64,000 nucleotides of DNA from Oscillospiraceae bacterium (GTDB lineage: Bacteria > Bacillota > Clostridia > Oscillospirales > Oscillospiraceae): the NCBI GenBank assembly GCA_022846095.1, contig AP025583.1, positions 1,302,001-1,366,000 of the forward strand, given 5' to 3'. Positions 23,768 through 32,247 of this stretch are shown in pieces. The position numbers and the translations under genes were made by a program. The notes under the pieces were generated by a model, which did no database searches, was not told where the DNA came from, and worked only from the letters and a program-made list of their open reading frames with translations. Within the stretch, counting starts at the first letter, position 1, and the number at the start of each line of letters is the position of its first letter.

Positions 23768-25219
23768 ATGAAGCGACGTAAGACTCTGCCCGTGCTGGCG
23801 CTGGGCTGCGCCCTGGCCCTGACCGCCGGCTGCGCGCCCCAGGCCGGCTCCGCCGCGCCCAAGGACCCGGTGGCCATCACGGTCTGGCACTACTACAACG
23901 GGGCCCAGCAGCGGATATTCGACCAGCTTGTGGACGAGTTCAACGAGACGGCGGGGGCCGAGGCCGGCGTGGTGGTGGAGACCCACAGCTACGGCAAGGT
24001 GGGCGACCTGACCGAGAAGGTGCTGGACGCCATCCACCAGGAGGTGGGGGCCGAGCCGGTGCCCGACGTGTTCGCCGCCTACGCCGACACCGCGTACGAG
24101 ATCAACAAGGAGGGCATGGTGGCCGACGTGTCCCAGTACCTGAGCGCGGAGGAGCAGGCGCAGTACGTCTCCTCCTACCTGGACGAGGGGCGCTTCGACG
24201 GCGAGGGCTTCAAGATCTTCCCCGTGGCCAAGTCCACCGAGCTGCTCTCCCTCAACAAGACCGAGTGGGACAGCTTCGCCGCCGCCACCGGCGCGTCGGA
24301 GGACGATTTGGCCACCTGGGAGGGGATCGCCTCCCTGGCTGCGCGCTACTACGAGTGGACCGACGCCCAGACCCCCGACGTGCCGGAGGACGGCAGGGCC
24401 TTCTTCGGCCGGGACGCCTTTGCCAACTACGTCATCATCGGCTCCTACCAGCTGGGCACCGAGCTCTTCCACGTGGAGGACGGGCAGGTGGCCATCCAGG
24501 CCGACCAGGACGTGATGCGCAGGCTGTGGGACAACTACTACGTCCCCTACATCAACGGCTACTACGCCGCCTACGGCAATTTCCGCTCCGACGACCTGCG
24601 CACCGGCGAGATCGCGGCCTTTGTGGGCTCTACCAGCGGGGCCACCTACTTCCCCAGCGAGGTCACCGGGGCGGACGGCTCCGCCACCCCCATCGAGGGC
24701 AAGGTCTACCCCCTGCCCAATTTTGAGGGGACCCAGCCCGTGGCCGTGCAGCAGGGGGCGGGCATGGTGGTCACCAAGTCCACCGCCGAGCGGGAGCGGG
24801 CCGCCGTGACGTTTTTGAAGTGGATGACCGCGCCGGAGCAGAACACCCGCTTTGCGGTGTCCTCGGGCTACCTGCCCGTGACCTACGCGGCCAACGACCG
24901 CCAGGCGGTGGCCGAGGCGATGGCGCGCAACGAGCAGACCATCACGCCCGTGCTGGAGGAGAGCCTCAGCATCGGCGTGGACATGACCCAGAGCTATACC
25001 TTCTACACCAGCAGGCCCTTTGAGCGGGGCTACGAGACCCGCCAGGTGGCGGAGTACAACCTGCCGGACAAGGCCAAGGCCGACCGCTCCGCCGTGGAGG
25101 CGCTCATCGCCGGGGGCATGAGCCGGGCAGAGGCGGTGTCCGGCTACGATACGGACGAGAATTTCGAGGCGTGGTACCAGGCGTTCCGCCAGGCGCTGGA
25201 GGCAGCGGCGGCGGGCTGA
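23768..25219 (+). CDS. Extracellular solute-binding lipoprotein (family 1)
   Basis: A 483-aa lipoprotein with lipobox LTAGC (Cys22). The mature domain starts ITVWHYYNGAQQRIFDQLVDEFNET and continues with QQGAGMVVTKSTAERERAAVTFLKWMTAPEQN, typical of family 1 (sugar-type) substrate-binding proteins. No permease or ATPase gene is adjacent. Instead a GGDEF-EAL receptor gene follows after 34 bases. It is therefore likely to act as a ligand-binding partner for signalling rather than transport (inference). The ATG has GGAGGA upstream. The ligand is unknown. Confidence 0.85.
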   Translation: MKRRKTLPVLALGCALALTAGCAPQAGSAAPKDPVAITVWHYYNGAQQRIFDQLVDEFNETAGAEAGVVVETHSYGKVGDLTEKVLDAIHQEVGAEPVPDVFAAYADTAYEINKEGMVADVSQYLSAEEQAQYVSSYLDEGRFDGEGFKIFPVAKSTELLSLNKTEWDSFAAATGASEDDLATWEGIASLAARYYEWTDAQTPDVPEDGRAFFGRDAFANYVIIGSYQLGTELFHVEDGQVAIQADQDVMRRLWDNYYVPYINGYYAAYGNFRSDDLRTGEIAAFVGSTSGATYFPSEVTGADGSATPIEGKVYPLPNFEGTQPVAVQQGAGMVVTKSTAERERAAVTFLKWMTAPEQNTRFAVSSGYLPVTYAANDRQAVAEAMARNEQTITPVLEESLSIGVDMTQSYTFYTSRPFERGYETRQVAEYNLPDKAKADRSAVEALIAGGMSRAEAVSGYDTDENFEAWYQAFRQALEAAAAG

Positions 25220-25253
25220 TGCAACCGGGCGTTTGAGGGAAGGGGAGGGCGTG

Positions 25254-28229
25254 ATGAAGAAGCGGGGCGGCAGATCCATTCTGGCGCGGCTGATGATCCT
25301 GCTTCTGGCCGTGCTGGTGGCCCAGACGGGGATCTACCTGCTGGTGTTCCTCAAGGGCGGCGTGGTCAGCGAGACGGAGCGCAACGCCTTCGACATCCTC
25401 ACCGAGCGCACGGCCAACCGGAAGCTCTACCTGGAAAACGAGATGGTGGGCCGCTGGTCCAACACCGAGGAGGGGGAGAGCGACGTGCTGCGCGCCGTCC
25501 GGGCGGAGCTGGAGGCGTCCGGCGCAGCGCAGGCCATGGACACGGAGTTCTGCCAGCGGGTGATCGCCCGCGCCGCCCCGGATCTGATTGATATGCTGCG
25601 CCGCAACGGCGTGACGGGGGTCTTCCTGGTGCTGGACCGCCCCGACGGTGAGGGCAACTACCCCGGCTTCTACGTGCGGGACTACGACCCGGGCAGCTAC
25701 GCGGAGAACAACGCCGACCTGCTGCTGGAGCGGGGCCTGCCCACGGTGGCGCGGGAGACCTCGGTGGCCCTGGACAGCTACTGGAGCGCCTTTTTCCGCC
25801 TGGACGACCCGGAGGCGGCCGAGACGCAGTTCTTCTACCGCCCGGTGCGGGCGGCGGCGGCCGCCCCGGAGGCCAGCCGCGGCGGCCGGTACTTCTACTA
25901 CTGGAGCGGGCCCTTCTCCCTGAGCGGGATGGACCGGGAGGTGGTCGCCTACTCGGTGCCCCTGGTGTGGGAGGACGGCACGGTGCTGGGCGTGCTGGGG
26001 GTGGACATCACCACCGACTACCTGGCCGACCAGCTCAAGTACCAGGAGCTGGCCGACGAGCGGGCGGGGGCCTATCTGCTGGGCGTGAGCCAGGACGGCG
26101 GGGAGACCTACACCCCCGTGTGCTCCAGCGGGCCCAACTACAAGGCCTGGTTCGGGCAGGCCGGGTCGGTGGAGGCCGCCGCCGCGGCCCAAAAGGGCAT
26201 CGTGGCCCTGGAGGGGATGGGGTATGAGCTCTACGCCGCGGTGCAGCCCCTCAAGCTCTACAACACCAACACCCCCTTCGAGGGGGAGCAGTGGGCCCTG
26301 CTGGGCATTCTGGAGAGCGGGCGCCTGTTGAGCTTCACGCGCCACATCCACACGCTGCTGATGGTGTCGGCGGCCGCGTCGCTGCTGCTGGGGCTGGTGC
26401 TGGTCTTTTTGGCGGCCCGGAGCGTCACCCGGCCGGTGACGGCCCTGGCGGGCGCGCTGCGGCGCAGCGACCCGGACAAACCCATCCGGCTGGGCCGGGT
26501 GGACATGGCGGAGGTGGACGCCCTGGCGGAGGCGGTGGAGAACCTGTCCGCCGCCGCGTATGAGTCGGCCGCCCGCATCTCCAAGATCATCAACATCACC
26601 CATATCCCCATCGGCGTGTTCGAGTACCGCAGGGACAGCGAGCGGGTCTTTTGCAGCGGAAGCCTGTTCACCATCCTCGACTGGCCCGAGGGGGAGGAGG
26701 GCGACGGCTGGCTGCCCGCCGCGGAATTCAGCGCCCGCATGGAGGCGGTGGGCCACAGCCTCTACGACCGGGAGGAGCTGATCTTCCGCCTGAACCAGCC
26801 CGGCGGCGGCGACCGGTGGATCCAGCTCTTCTACCGGGAGGAGGGGGAGGCTGTGCTGGGGGCCTTCCAGGACGTGACGCGGGATATGGAGGCCAAGCGG
26901 AAAATCGAGTACGAGCGGGACTTCGACATCCTGACCGACCTCTACAACCGCCGGGCCTTCGACGAGCGGCTCACCCGGCTCTTCCTCCCGGACAAGCGGG
27001 AGAGCGTGGGGGTGGCCGCCCTGCTGATGTTCGATCTGGACAATCTGAAATACGTCAACGACACCTACGGCCACGACTGCGGCGACCGCTACATCCAGGC
27101 CTTCGCCAGGAGCCTGTCCTACTTCTACCGCTGCCGCAGCGTGGTGGGCCGCCGCTCGGGGGATGAGTTCAACGTTTTCCTCTACGGCTGCGGCGGCAAG
27201 GAGGAGATCCGCGCGCTGGTGGACGGCTTCTGGAGCGCGGCGGGGGAGAACTGCATCACCCTGCCCGACGGCAAGCGCATCAAGGTGCGGGCCTCCGGCG
27301 GCATGGTCTGGTACCCGGACGACGCCGCCGACTTCGGCGAGCTGCTGCGCATGGCCGATTTCGCCATGTACGCCAGCAAGCACACCATGAAGGGGGCCAT
27401 CCGGGAGCTGGATCAGCGGGAGTACGCCGAGCGCAGGATCCTCATCCACGGCCAGGACGACCTGAACCGCCTGATTGACGGCCGCCTGGTGCGCTACGCC
27501 TTCCAGCCCGTGGTCTCGGCTGAGGACGGCAGCGTGTGGGGCTACGAGCTGCTCATGCGCCCCCAGGTGGAGGGTCTGACCAACCTGGCGGACCTCTTCC
27601 GGCTGGCCAAGGCCGAGTCCAAGCTCTACCAGATGGAGAAGCTGACCTGGTTTGAGGCCCTGGCCGCCTTTGAGGAGAAGCTCCGCGCCGGCGCGCTGGC
27701 CCCGGACGCGCTGGCCTTCATCAACTCCATCGGCGGCCAGCGCATGGACGGCGAGGACGTGGAGGCGCTGGAGCTGCGCTACGGCGATCTGCTGAGCCGG
27801 GTGGTGGTGGAGCTGACCGAGGGGGAGGAGCTCAGCCCCGGCTTTATCGCCTACAAGCTGGAGACCTCCCGGCGCTGGGGCGCGCTGCTGGCCCTGGACG
27901 ACTACGGCAGCGGCTTCAACAGCGACTCGGTGCTCCTCCAGACCGAGCCGGACCTGGTGAAGATCGACATATCCATCATCCGGCACGTGGACAGGGACCC
28001 CGCCCGCCTGGCCGTGCTGAACAATATCATCGGCTACTGTAAGCAGCGGGGCATCCGCACCCTGGCCGAGGGGGTGGAGACCCGGGAGGAGCTGGAGACC
28101 GTCCTGCGCGCCGGGGTGGAGTACCTCCAGGGCTTCTACCTGGCCCGGCCCCAGTTCGACCCGCCCGCCGTCCCGGAGGCGGTGGTGGACGAGATCCGGC
28201 GCATCCGCGCCGAACGGGCGCGGCAATAG
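25254..28229 (+). CDS. Membrane GGDEF-EAL cyclic-di-GMP enzyme
   Basis: A 991-aa receptor. One transmembrane helix near residues 10-30 is followed by a large extracytoplasmic sensor of about 330 residues (Cache-like, with GVLGVDITTDYLADQL), a second helix (about 365-385), a HAMP-like linker, a PAS-like segment, a GGDEF domain (about 560-720) and an EAL domain (about 740-985). The GGDEF signature reads RRSGDEF, so the first Gly is Ser; this variant is often active. The EAL signature reads YELLMRP, but the other catalytic positions look intact (FINSIG, VVELTEGEE, ALDDYGSGFNS, KIDISII, AEGVET). It may make or degrade c-di-GMP in response to the cotranscribed binding protein. Type IV pili encoded nearby are common c-di-GMP targets. 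Confidence 0.9.
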   Translation: MKKRGGRSILARLMILLLAVLVAQTGIYLLVFLKGGVVSETERNAFDILTERTANRKLYLENEMVGRWSNTEEGESDVLRAVRAELEASGAAQAMDTEFCQRVIARAAPDLIDMLRRNGVTGVFLVLDRPDGEGNYPGFYVRDYDPGSYAENNADLLLERGLPTVARETSVALDSYWSAFFRLDDPEAAETQFFYRPVRAAAAAPEASRGGRYFYYWSGPFSLSGMDREVVAYSVPLVWEDGTVLGVLGVDITTDYLADQLKYQELADERAGAYLLGVSQDGGETYTPVCSSGPNYKAWFGQAGSVEAAAAAQKGIVALEGMGYELYAAVQPLKLYNTNTPFEGEQWALLGILESGRLLSFTRHIHTLLMVSAAASLLLGLVLVFLAARSVTRPVTALAGALRRSDPDKPIRLGRVDMAEVDALAEAVENLSAAAYESAARISKIINITHIPIGVFEYRRDSERVFCSGSLFTILDWPEGEEGDGWLPAAEFSARMEAVGHSLYDREELIFRLNQPGGGDRWIQLFYREEGEAVLGAFQDVTRDMEAKRKIEYERDFDILTDLYNRRAFDERLTRLFLPDKRESVGVAALLMFDLDNLKYVNDTYGHDCGDRYIQAFARSLSYFYRCRSVVGRRSGDEFNVFLYGCGGKEEIRALVDGFWSAAGENCITLPDGKRIKVRASGGMVWYPDDAADFGELLRMADFAMYASKHTMKGAIRELDQREYAERRILIHGQDDLNRLIDGRLVRYAFQPVVSAEDGSVWGYELLMRPQVEGLTNLADLFRLAKAESKLYQMEKLTWFEALAAFEEKLRAGALAPDALAFINSIGGQRMDGEDVEALELRYGDLLSRVVVELTEGEELSPGFIAYKLETSRRWGALLALDDYGSGFNSDSVLLQTEPDLVKIDISIIRHVDRDPARLAVLNNIIGYCKQRGIRTLAEGVETREELETVLRAGVEYLQGFYLARPQFDPPAVPEAVVDEIRRIRAERARQ

Positions 28230-28240
28230 GCAAAGGAAAC

Positions 28241-28270
28241 GGCGCCCCCGCCTTGACAGGCGGGGGCGCC
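28241..28270. terminator. Intrinsic terminator after GGDEF-EAL gene
   Basis: GGCGCCCCCGCC (28241-28252) pairs with GGCGGGGGCGCC (28259-28270). The T run is weak, but the stem is 12 perfect GC-rich pairs. Confidence 0.65.
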
Positions 28271-28277
28271 GCTGTGT

Positions 28278-28400
28278 AAGATAGGGGTGCGGAGATAAAA
28301 ACACGGCCCGGTCGGTAGTCCGGGCGCGGCGGGGCGTCCCACCCGCCGTCAGTAACCTGCCTCCTTGGTTGTCCGTTCTCCGCGGATACACAAAAGGAGG
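28278..28400 (+). promoter_or_regulatory. Probable yjdF riboswitch
   Basis: The leader between the upstream terminator and the yjdF-family ATG (28409) is about 130 bases and has little coding potential. It contains paired segments such as GGCCCGG / CCGGGC and GGCGG / CCGCC around the conserved-looking tract GGAGATAAAAACACGG. The gene downstream is a YjdF homologue, and these are typically controlled by the yjdF RNA motif, which binds aromatic heterocycles. The identification rests on context and general architecture, not on a covariance search. The exact ends are approximate. Confidence 0.65.
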
Positions 28401-28408
28401 AACTGAAT

Positions 28409-28828
28409 ATGGAATGTGGCTTTTCAAGGCTCACCGTCTTCTTCGAGGACCCCTTCTGGGTCGGGGTGCTGGAGCGGGAGGACGGCGGGAAGCTGGAGGC
28501 GTGCAAGCTGACCTTCGGCGCGCAGCCCAAGGACTACGAGGTCTACGAGCTCCTGCTCGCCCACTGGCGGGCGCTGGAGTTCAGCCCCGGCGTCCCGGCG
28601 GGGCGCCGGGACGCGCAGGCGCGCAGCCCCAAGCGCATGCAGCGCCTGGCGGCGGGGGAGCTGGGCCGGACGGGCGTGGGCACAAAGGCGCAGCAGGCGC
28701 TGCAGCTTCAGCGGGAGCAGAACAAGCAGGAGCGGAGGACGGCCGGCCGCCGGCGGGACGAGGCGGAGGAAGAGCGCCGTTTTCAGCTCCGGCAGCAGAA
28801 AAAGAAGGAAAAGCACAGGGGGCGGTGA
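28409..28828 (+). CDS. yjdF: YjdF-family protein (DUF2992)
   Basis: A 139-aa YjdF homologue. The N-terminal half (SRLTVFFEDPFWVGVLEREDGG, then CKLTFGAQPKDYEVYELLL) is the family signature. The C-terminal half is a highly charged helix rich in Lys, Arg, Glu and Gln (about residues 85-139), as in other members, suggesting RNA or nucleic-acid interaction (inference). Function is unknown; it is induced by aza-aromatic compounds through its leader RNA in other Firmicutes. AGGAGG lies eight bases before the ATG. The stop codon is within the terminator stem. Confidence 0.9.
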   Translation: MECGFSRLTVFFEDPFWVGVLEREDGGKLEACKLTFGAQPKDYEVYELLLAHWRALEFSPGVPAGRRDAQARSPKRMQRLAAGELGRTGVGTKAQQALQLQREQNKQERRTAGRRRDEAEEERRFQLRQQKKKEKHRGR

Positions 28829-28850
28829 TAGAATCACCGCCCCCTGTGCT
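28812..28850. terminator. Bidirectional terminator between yjdF and hydrolase gene
   Basis: AGCACAGGGGGCGGTGA (28812-28828) pairs perfectly with TCACCGCCCCCTGTGCT (28834-28850). It includes the yjdF stop codon and serves two convergent genes. Confidence 0.88.
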
Positions 28851-28902
28851 CTTCAAAGGCCCGTCAACGTCCGCGGCGCGCGCGGGTGGCGGGGCGCCGG
28901 GT

Positions 28903-29979
28903 TTATCCCGCGATGGCGTAGGTATACAGGTTGTCGTAGTCCATGCCCACGGCGATGTCCACCGTGCCGCGGGTCTGGTTGTAGACGCAGGACCACTGGG
29001 TGGTGGTGCGTTTGCCCTCCCGGGGCGGCTGGCTGACGGCCTCCAGCAGATCCATACCCTGGGCGGGGGTGAGGACAAAATTCTGCTCCGTCAGCGTGTT
29101 TTCCAGGATCTCGAAGCGGTCCTGGCCGCCGCCGAAGTCCCAGTCGCCGGGGGTGAGGAGGAAGTTGGTGGCCATGGGGCTGTCGATGACGTTCATCTCG
29201 TCCCCGATGTACTCCACCACCACCGCGTTGCCCTGGGCGTCGGCGATCTGGAAGTGGTAGCAGGAGTTGGCCGAGGCGTGCATGTCGTACTGCCCCAGCA
29301 GGGCCAGGGCCTCGTCCACCGTGGCCGCCTTGTCCAGCAGCAGGCGGATGGCGGTGGTGGTGGTGATGTCCACCTTGTCGGTCTGCTGGTTGGTGGGCTC
29401 GGTGTCGATGAGCAGCACGCCCACCGCTAGGCCCTTCTCGTTCACCCCGTCCAGAGGCACGTAGGGGGCCGCCAGGGCCATGAAGCTGTTGGCGAAGTTG
29501 GTGGGCAGCTTCTCCTCGCCGAAGCCGATGTAGGCCAGGTTCACCATGGAGATGGACTTGTAGCCGTCGTCCGGCGCCGTGCGCACAAAGAGGGCGGGGG
29601 AGTAGTACATGTCAAAATTGCGCCCGAAAATGGCGTCCCCCTCCGGCGTCCGGGCCGCGAAGGTGGAGCAGCCCAGGTCGGGCAGGTCGAAGTCCATGGG
29701 CAGGCCCTTGAGCAGCTTCTGGGCGATAAAGCCCACCAGCTCGCCGTCGGTGGACGCCCCGGTCTGGAGGAAGTCGTCAAAGCCGTAGTCGCCGATGTAG
29801 TCCATGGTAAACAGGGAGGTGCCGTCCACCCGCTCCAGGGTGCCCAGGGTGCGCAGCTCCCGCTGGAACAGCAGCAGAAGGGCCAGCACCGCGGCCACAA
29901 CCAGCACCAGCAGGCCGACGAGGATGCGCAGCGCGTATTTCCCGGCCCGTCCGGGGATCTTGGCGTTCGTCTCAGTCAT
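28903..29979 (-). CDS. Membrane-anchored Ntn hydrolase (linear amide C-N hydrolase / peptidase C45 type)
   Basis: A 358-aa protein with one N-terminal transmembrane helix (ALRILVGLLVLVVAAVLALLLLF) and an extracytoplasmic hydrolase domain. The likely nucleophile is Cys104 in DLGCSTFAARTPEG, followed by AIFGRNFDMYY, the hallmark of the choloylglycine/acid-ceramidase-like and peptidase C45 superfamily; mature enzymes expose this Cys by autocleavage. Further family motifs are VPLDGVNEKGLAVGVLLIDTE and TPGDWDFGGGQDRFEIL. The substrate could be a bile salt conjugate, N-acyl amino acid or beta-lactam-like amide; this cannot be decided. It diverges from an ArsR-type operon and shares its operator region. 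Confidence 0.8.
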   Translation of the reverse strand: MTETNAKIPGRAGKYALRILVGLLVLVVAAVLALLLLFQRELRTLGTLERVDGTSLFTMDYIGDYGFDDFLQTGASTDGELVGFIAQKLLKGLPMDFDLPDLGCSTFAARTPEGDAIFGRNFDMYYSPALFVRTAPDDGYKSISMVNLAYIGFGEEKLPTNFANSFMALAAPYVPLDGVNEKGLAVGVLLIDTEPTNQQTDKVDITTTTAIRLLLDKAATVDEALALLGQYDMHASANSCYHFQIADAQGNAVVVEYIGDEMNVIDSPMATNFLLTPGDWDFGGGQDRFEILENTLTEQNFVLTPAQGMDLLEAVSQPPREGKRTTTQWSCVYNQTRGTVDIAVGMDYDNLYTYAIAG

Positions 29980-30009
29980 GGTTGGATTTCCTTTCCGAAG
30001 CTAGAATCG

Positions 30010-30038
30010 TTTGAACATCAAAAAATTTGAATATCAAA
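30010..30038. promoter_or_regulatory. Tandem operator sites for the ArsR-type regulator
   Basis: Two near-identical dyads, TTTGAacaTCAAA (30010-30022) and TTTGAataTCAAA (30026-30038), are 16 bases apart just upstream of the hydrolase start. A related TTTGAATATAC occurs at 30125-30135, across the -10 of the arsR promoter. The repeated dyad fits binding by a winged-helix dimer and co-regulation of both divergent units (inference). Confidence 0.65.
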
Positions 30039-30108
30039 CGAGTTATCATGATACGCGCCCCGGAGAAAAAAGTCAAGGAAAAATTTTCTGTAATTTTCAA
30101 AATGACAG

Positions 30109-30136
30109 TTGACAAATCACCATATTTGAATATACT
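30109..30136 (+). promoter_or_regulatory. Promoter of the arsR-trx operon
   Basis: TTGACA (30109-30114) and TATACT (30131-30136) with 16-base spacing, 32 bases before the ATG at 30168. A TTTGAATATAC half-operator overlaps the -10, consistent with autorepression. Confidence 0.75.
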
Positions 30137-30167
30137 AATATTGTAATCCAAAAGACGAGGTGAGCGC

Positions 30168-30467
30168 ATGAACGACCAGGACCTCGACTACTGCGCCAGG
30201 GCGGAGCTGCTGAAAGCCCTCGCCCACCCCCTGCGGCTGCGCATCGTGCGCAGCCTGCTCAAGTGCGGCTGCCGCCGCGTGAGCTGCATCGAGGAGGCCA
30301 CCGGCCAGTCCCAGTCCTGCATCTCCCAGCATCTGATGCGGCTGAAGGCCGCGGGCATCGTGAGGGCCGAGCGCTCCGGCAACGAAGTCTATTACGAGAT
30401 TGCGGACCGCAGCGTGGCCGCCGTGGTGGCCGCTCTGTTCGGCGAGCGCGAGGAGGACTATCATTGA
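30168..30467 (+). CDS. ArsR-family regulator with cysteine cluster
   Basis: A 99-aa winged-helix repressor. The DNA-recognition helix is GQSQSCISQHLMRLKAAGIV and the wing is RAERSGNEVYYEIAD. Cysteines lie at about positions 9, 33, 35, 40 and 50 (LKCGCRRVSC, SQSC). They could sense metals, or reactive sulfur or redox state as in the BigR/SqrR/YgaV subgroup. Because the next two genes are a thioredoxin reductase-like protein and a thioredoxin, redox sensing seems more likely than metal sensing (inference). The stop overlaps the next start (TTGA). Confidence 0.88.
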   Translation: MNDQDLDYCARAELLKALAHPLRLRIVRSLLKCGCRRVSCIEEATGQSQSCISQHLMRLKAAGIVRAERSGNEVYYEIADRSVAAVVAALFGEREEDYH

Positions 30468-31324
30468 GCTATGACATTGCCGTAATCGGCGCGGGGCCCG
30501 CGGGCCTGTCGGCGGCGGTCCAGGCCAGGGCGCGGAACAAGCGCGTGCTGGTGGTGGGCGGGGACCGGCGGGACGGCCCGCTCTACAAGGCGGAGCGGGT
30601 GGACAACTACCTGGGCCTGCCCCATATCCCCGGCGGGGAGCTGCTCTCCCGCTTCGAGGCGCAGGCGGCGGAGCAGGGCGTGGAGCGAAAAACCGGCCGC
30701 GCGCTGAATATCATGCCCATGGGCGGTAAATTCTACATCAGTATCGGCAGCGACGTGGAGGAGGCGGGCGCAATCATTCTGGCAACCGGGGTCGCCCACG
30801 GGAAGAAGTACCCCGGCGAGGCCGAGCGCCTGGGCGCCGGCGTGTCCTACTGCGCCACCTGCGACGGGATGCTCTACCGGGGCAAGGACGTGGTGGTGGT
30901 GGGCAAGTCGGGCGAGGCGCCCGCCGAGGCCAACTATCTGCGGGAAATCGGCTGTAACGTGACCTACGTGTCCGGCAAGGCCCCCGAGGGGCTGGACGCG
31001 GACATCCCCTTCGTCAAGGCCGCCCGTCTGGAGATCACGGGGGCGCCGGGGAGCCTGGCGCTGCGGGCCGACGCAATGCAGCTGCCCTGCGCCTGCGTCT
31101 TTATCCTGCGCGCCGCCGTGGCCCCCACCGACCTGCTCCCCGGCCTGGCGCTGGAGGGCGGCTACGTGGCGGTGGACCGCTGCATGCGCACCAACATCCC
31201 CGGCGTGTTCGCCGCGGGGGACTGCACCGGGCTGCCGCTCCAGGTCTCCAAGGCCGTGGGCGAGGGCCTGGTGGCGGGCCACCGGGCGGCGGAGTATCTG
31301 GACCGGAACAAGGAAACCATTTGA
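30464..31324 (+). CDS. Thioredoxin reductase-like FAD oxidoreductase
   Basis: A 286-aa TrxB-family flavoprotein: N-terminal FAD motif IAVIGAGPAGLSAAVQAR, redox-active CATC in VSYCATCDGMLYRGKDVVVVG and a C-terminal FAD site IPGVFAAGDCTG. The usual second dinucleotide motif (GGGxSA) is altered to VVGKSGEAPAEANYL, and the NADPH-binding Arg cluster is not evident. The protein may therefore use another electron donor, such as ferredoxin or NADH, as reported for ferredoxin-type and DDOR enzymes in Clostridia. Translation starts at TTG, overlapping the arsR stop. Thioredoxin follows after 15 bases. Confidence 0.85.
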   Translation: MSYDIAVIGAGPAGLSAAVQARARNKRVLVVGGDRRDGPLYKAERVDNYLGLPHIPGGELLSRFEAQAAEQGVERKTGRALNIMPMGGKFYISIGSDVEEAGAIILATGVAHGKKYPGEAERLGAGVSYCATCDGMLYRGKDVVVVGKSGEAPAEANYLREIGCNVTYVSGKAPEGLDADIPFVKAARLEITGAPGSLALRADAMQLPCACVFILRAAVAPTDLLPGLALEGGYVAVDRCMRTNIPGVFAAGDCTGLPLQVSKAVGEGLVAGHRAAEYLDRNKETI

Positions 31325-31339
31325 AAGGAAGAATAAGAA

Positions 31340-31657
31340 ATGGCAGTCATTCACTTTAACAAGGACGGGTTCGACAAGGCGCTGGCCTCCGGGCAGCTGA
31401 TGATGGTGGACTTCTGGGCCTCCTGGTGCGGCCCCTGCAAGATGGCGGCGCCCATCATCGAGAGCGTGGCCGGGGAGTACGAGGGCAAGGCCCTGGTGGG
31501 CAAGGTCAACACCGACGACGAGCAGGAGCTCGCGGTGCGCTACGAGGTCATGAGCATCCCCACCGTCATCTTTTTCAAGAACGGCAAAGAGGTGGAGCGC
31601 AAGGTAGGCGTGATGCCCGGCGACAGCTACAAGGCGGTCCTGGACAGCTACCTGTAA
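31340..31657 (+). CDS. trxA: Thioredoxin
   Basis: A 105-aa thioredoxin with the canonical active site WASWCGPCKMAAP and the cis-Pro motif MSIPTVIFFKNGKEV. It receives electrons from the preceding reductase-like enzyme and reduces protein disulfides. It is the third gene of the ArsR-controlled operon and is followed by a strong terminator. Confidence 0.96.
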   Translation: MAVIHFNKDGFDKALASGQLMMVDFWASWCGPCKMAAPIIESVAGEYEGKALVGKVNTDDEQELAVRYEVMSIPTVIFFKNGKEVERKVGVMPGDSYKAVLDSYL

Positions 31658-31666
31658 CGAGCAAAT

Positions 31667-31698
31667 ATGCCCCCGTGGGAGCTGTCCCACGGGGGCAT
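31667..31698. terminator. Bidirectional terminator after trxA
   Basis: ATGCCCCCGTGGGA (31667-31680) pairs with TCCCACGGGGGCAT (31685-31698), with TTT/AAAT flanks. It serves trxA and the convergent AlbA_2 gene. Confidence 0.85.
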
Positions 31699-31714
31699 TT
31701 CGCTCAGGGGAGGG

Positions 31715-32173
31715 TCAGGGCGTCCGCCGTCCGGCCAGCATGGCGTCCACCTCGGCGTGGGTGCAGTGGTAGTCGCCGTCGCCGATGCGGCGGTAGGTGC
31801 CGGAATAGGGGTCGCTGCCCACGTAGACCGGCCTCTGGCCCCGGGCGGCCCGCGGCACCTCGATGACGATGACGCGCCCCTGCTCCAGCTCCAGGATCTG
31901 CGTCTGCTCCTCCCGCAGCAGGTTGGTGCTGGCGAACTTGGGATCGCTCACCTTGGCGAGAAACTCCTCCAGCATCTCCTGGGGGTCCAGCAGGCCCTGG
32001 ATACGCAGGCGGCGGTCGGGCAGCTCCTCCACCCCCAGCAGGATCACGCCGCCGTAGGAGTTGGCGAAGGCGGAGTAGGTCTCCCAGATACTCTCGGGCA
32101 GGCCGCCGGTGGCCAGCTTGGCCTCCATCCGGTTGCCCTCCCTATAGTGCTCGATCCGCGTAAAATCAAACAT
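31715..32173 (-). CDS. AlbA_2 (Schlafen-type) ATP-binding domain protein
   Basis: A 152-aa protein consisting of one AlbA_2 domain: REGNRMEAKLATGGLPESIWETYSAF (the N-terminal E-x-K region), FANSYGGVILLGVEE, then VIVIEVPRAARGQRPVYVGSDPYSGTYRRIGDG, which ends in the characteristic YxRxGxG turn. The domain occurs in putative transcriptional regulators and nucleic-acid enzymes; here it stands alone without a C-terminal HTH or ATPase. The ATG at 32173 has AAAGGAGGCGG upstream; a longer upstream start is rejected. Function unknown. Confidence 0.82.
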   Translation of the reverse strand: MFDFTRIEHYREGNRMEAKLATGGLPESIWETYSAFANSYGGVILLGVEELPDRRLRIQGLLDPQEMLEEFLAKVSDPKFASTNLLREEQTQILELEQGRVIVIEVPRAARGQRPVYVGSDPYSGTYRRIGDGDYHCTHAEVDAMLAGRRTP

Positions 32174-32247
32174 GGGCCCGCCTCCTTTCCGTCCATTATA
32201 CAGGAGGGGCGCACCGGACACAAGACGCGAAAAACGGAAAAATACAG

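Noticed and set aside
25104-28427. 1107-codon open frame antisense to the GGDEF-EAL gene
   Set aside because: It is a GC-rich shadow frame: low-complexity His/Gly/Val/Leu composition, no ribosome site and no domain, whereas the opposite strand carries clear catalytic motifs.
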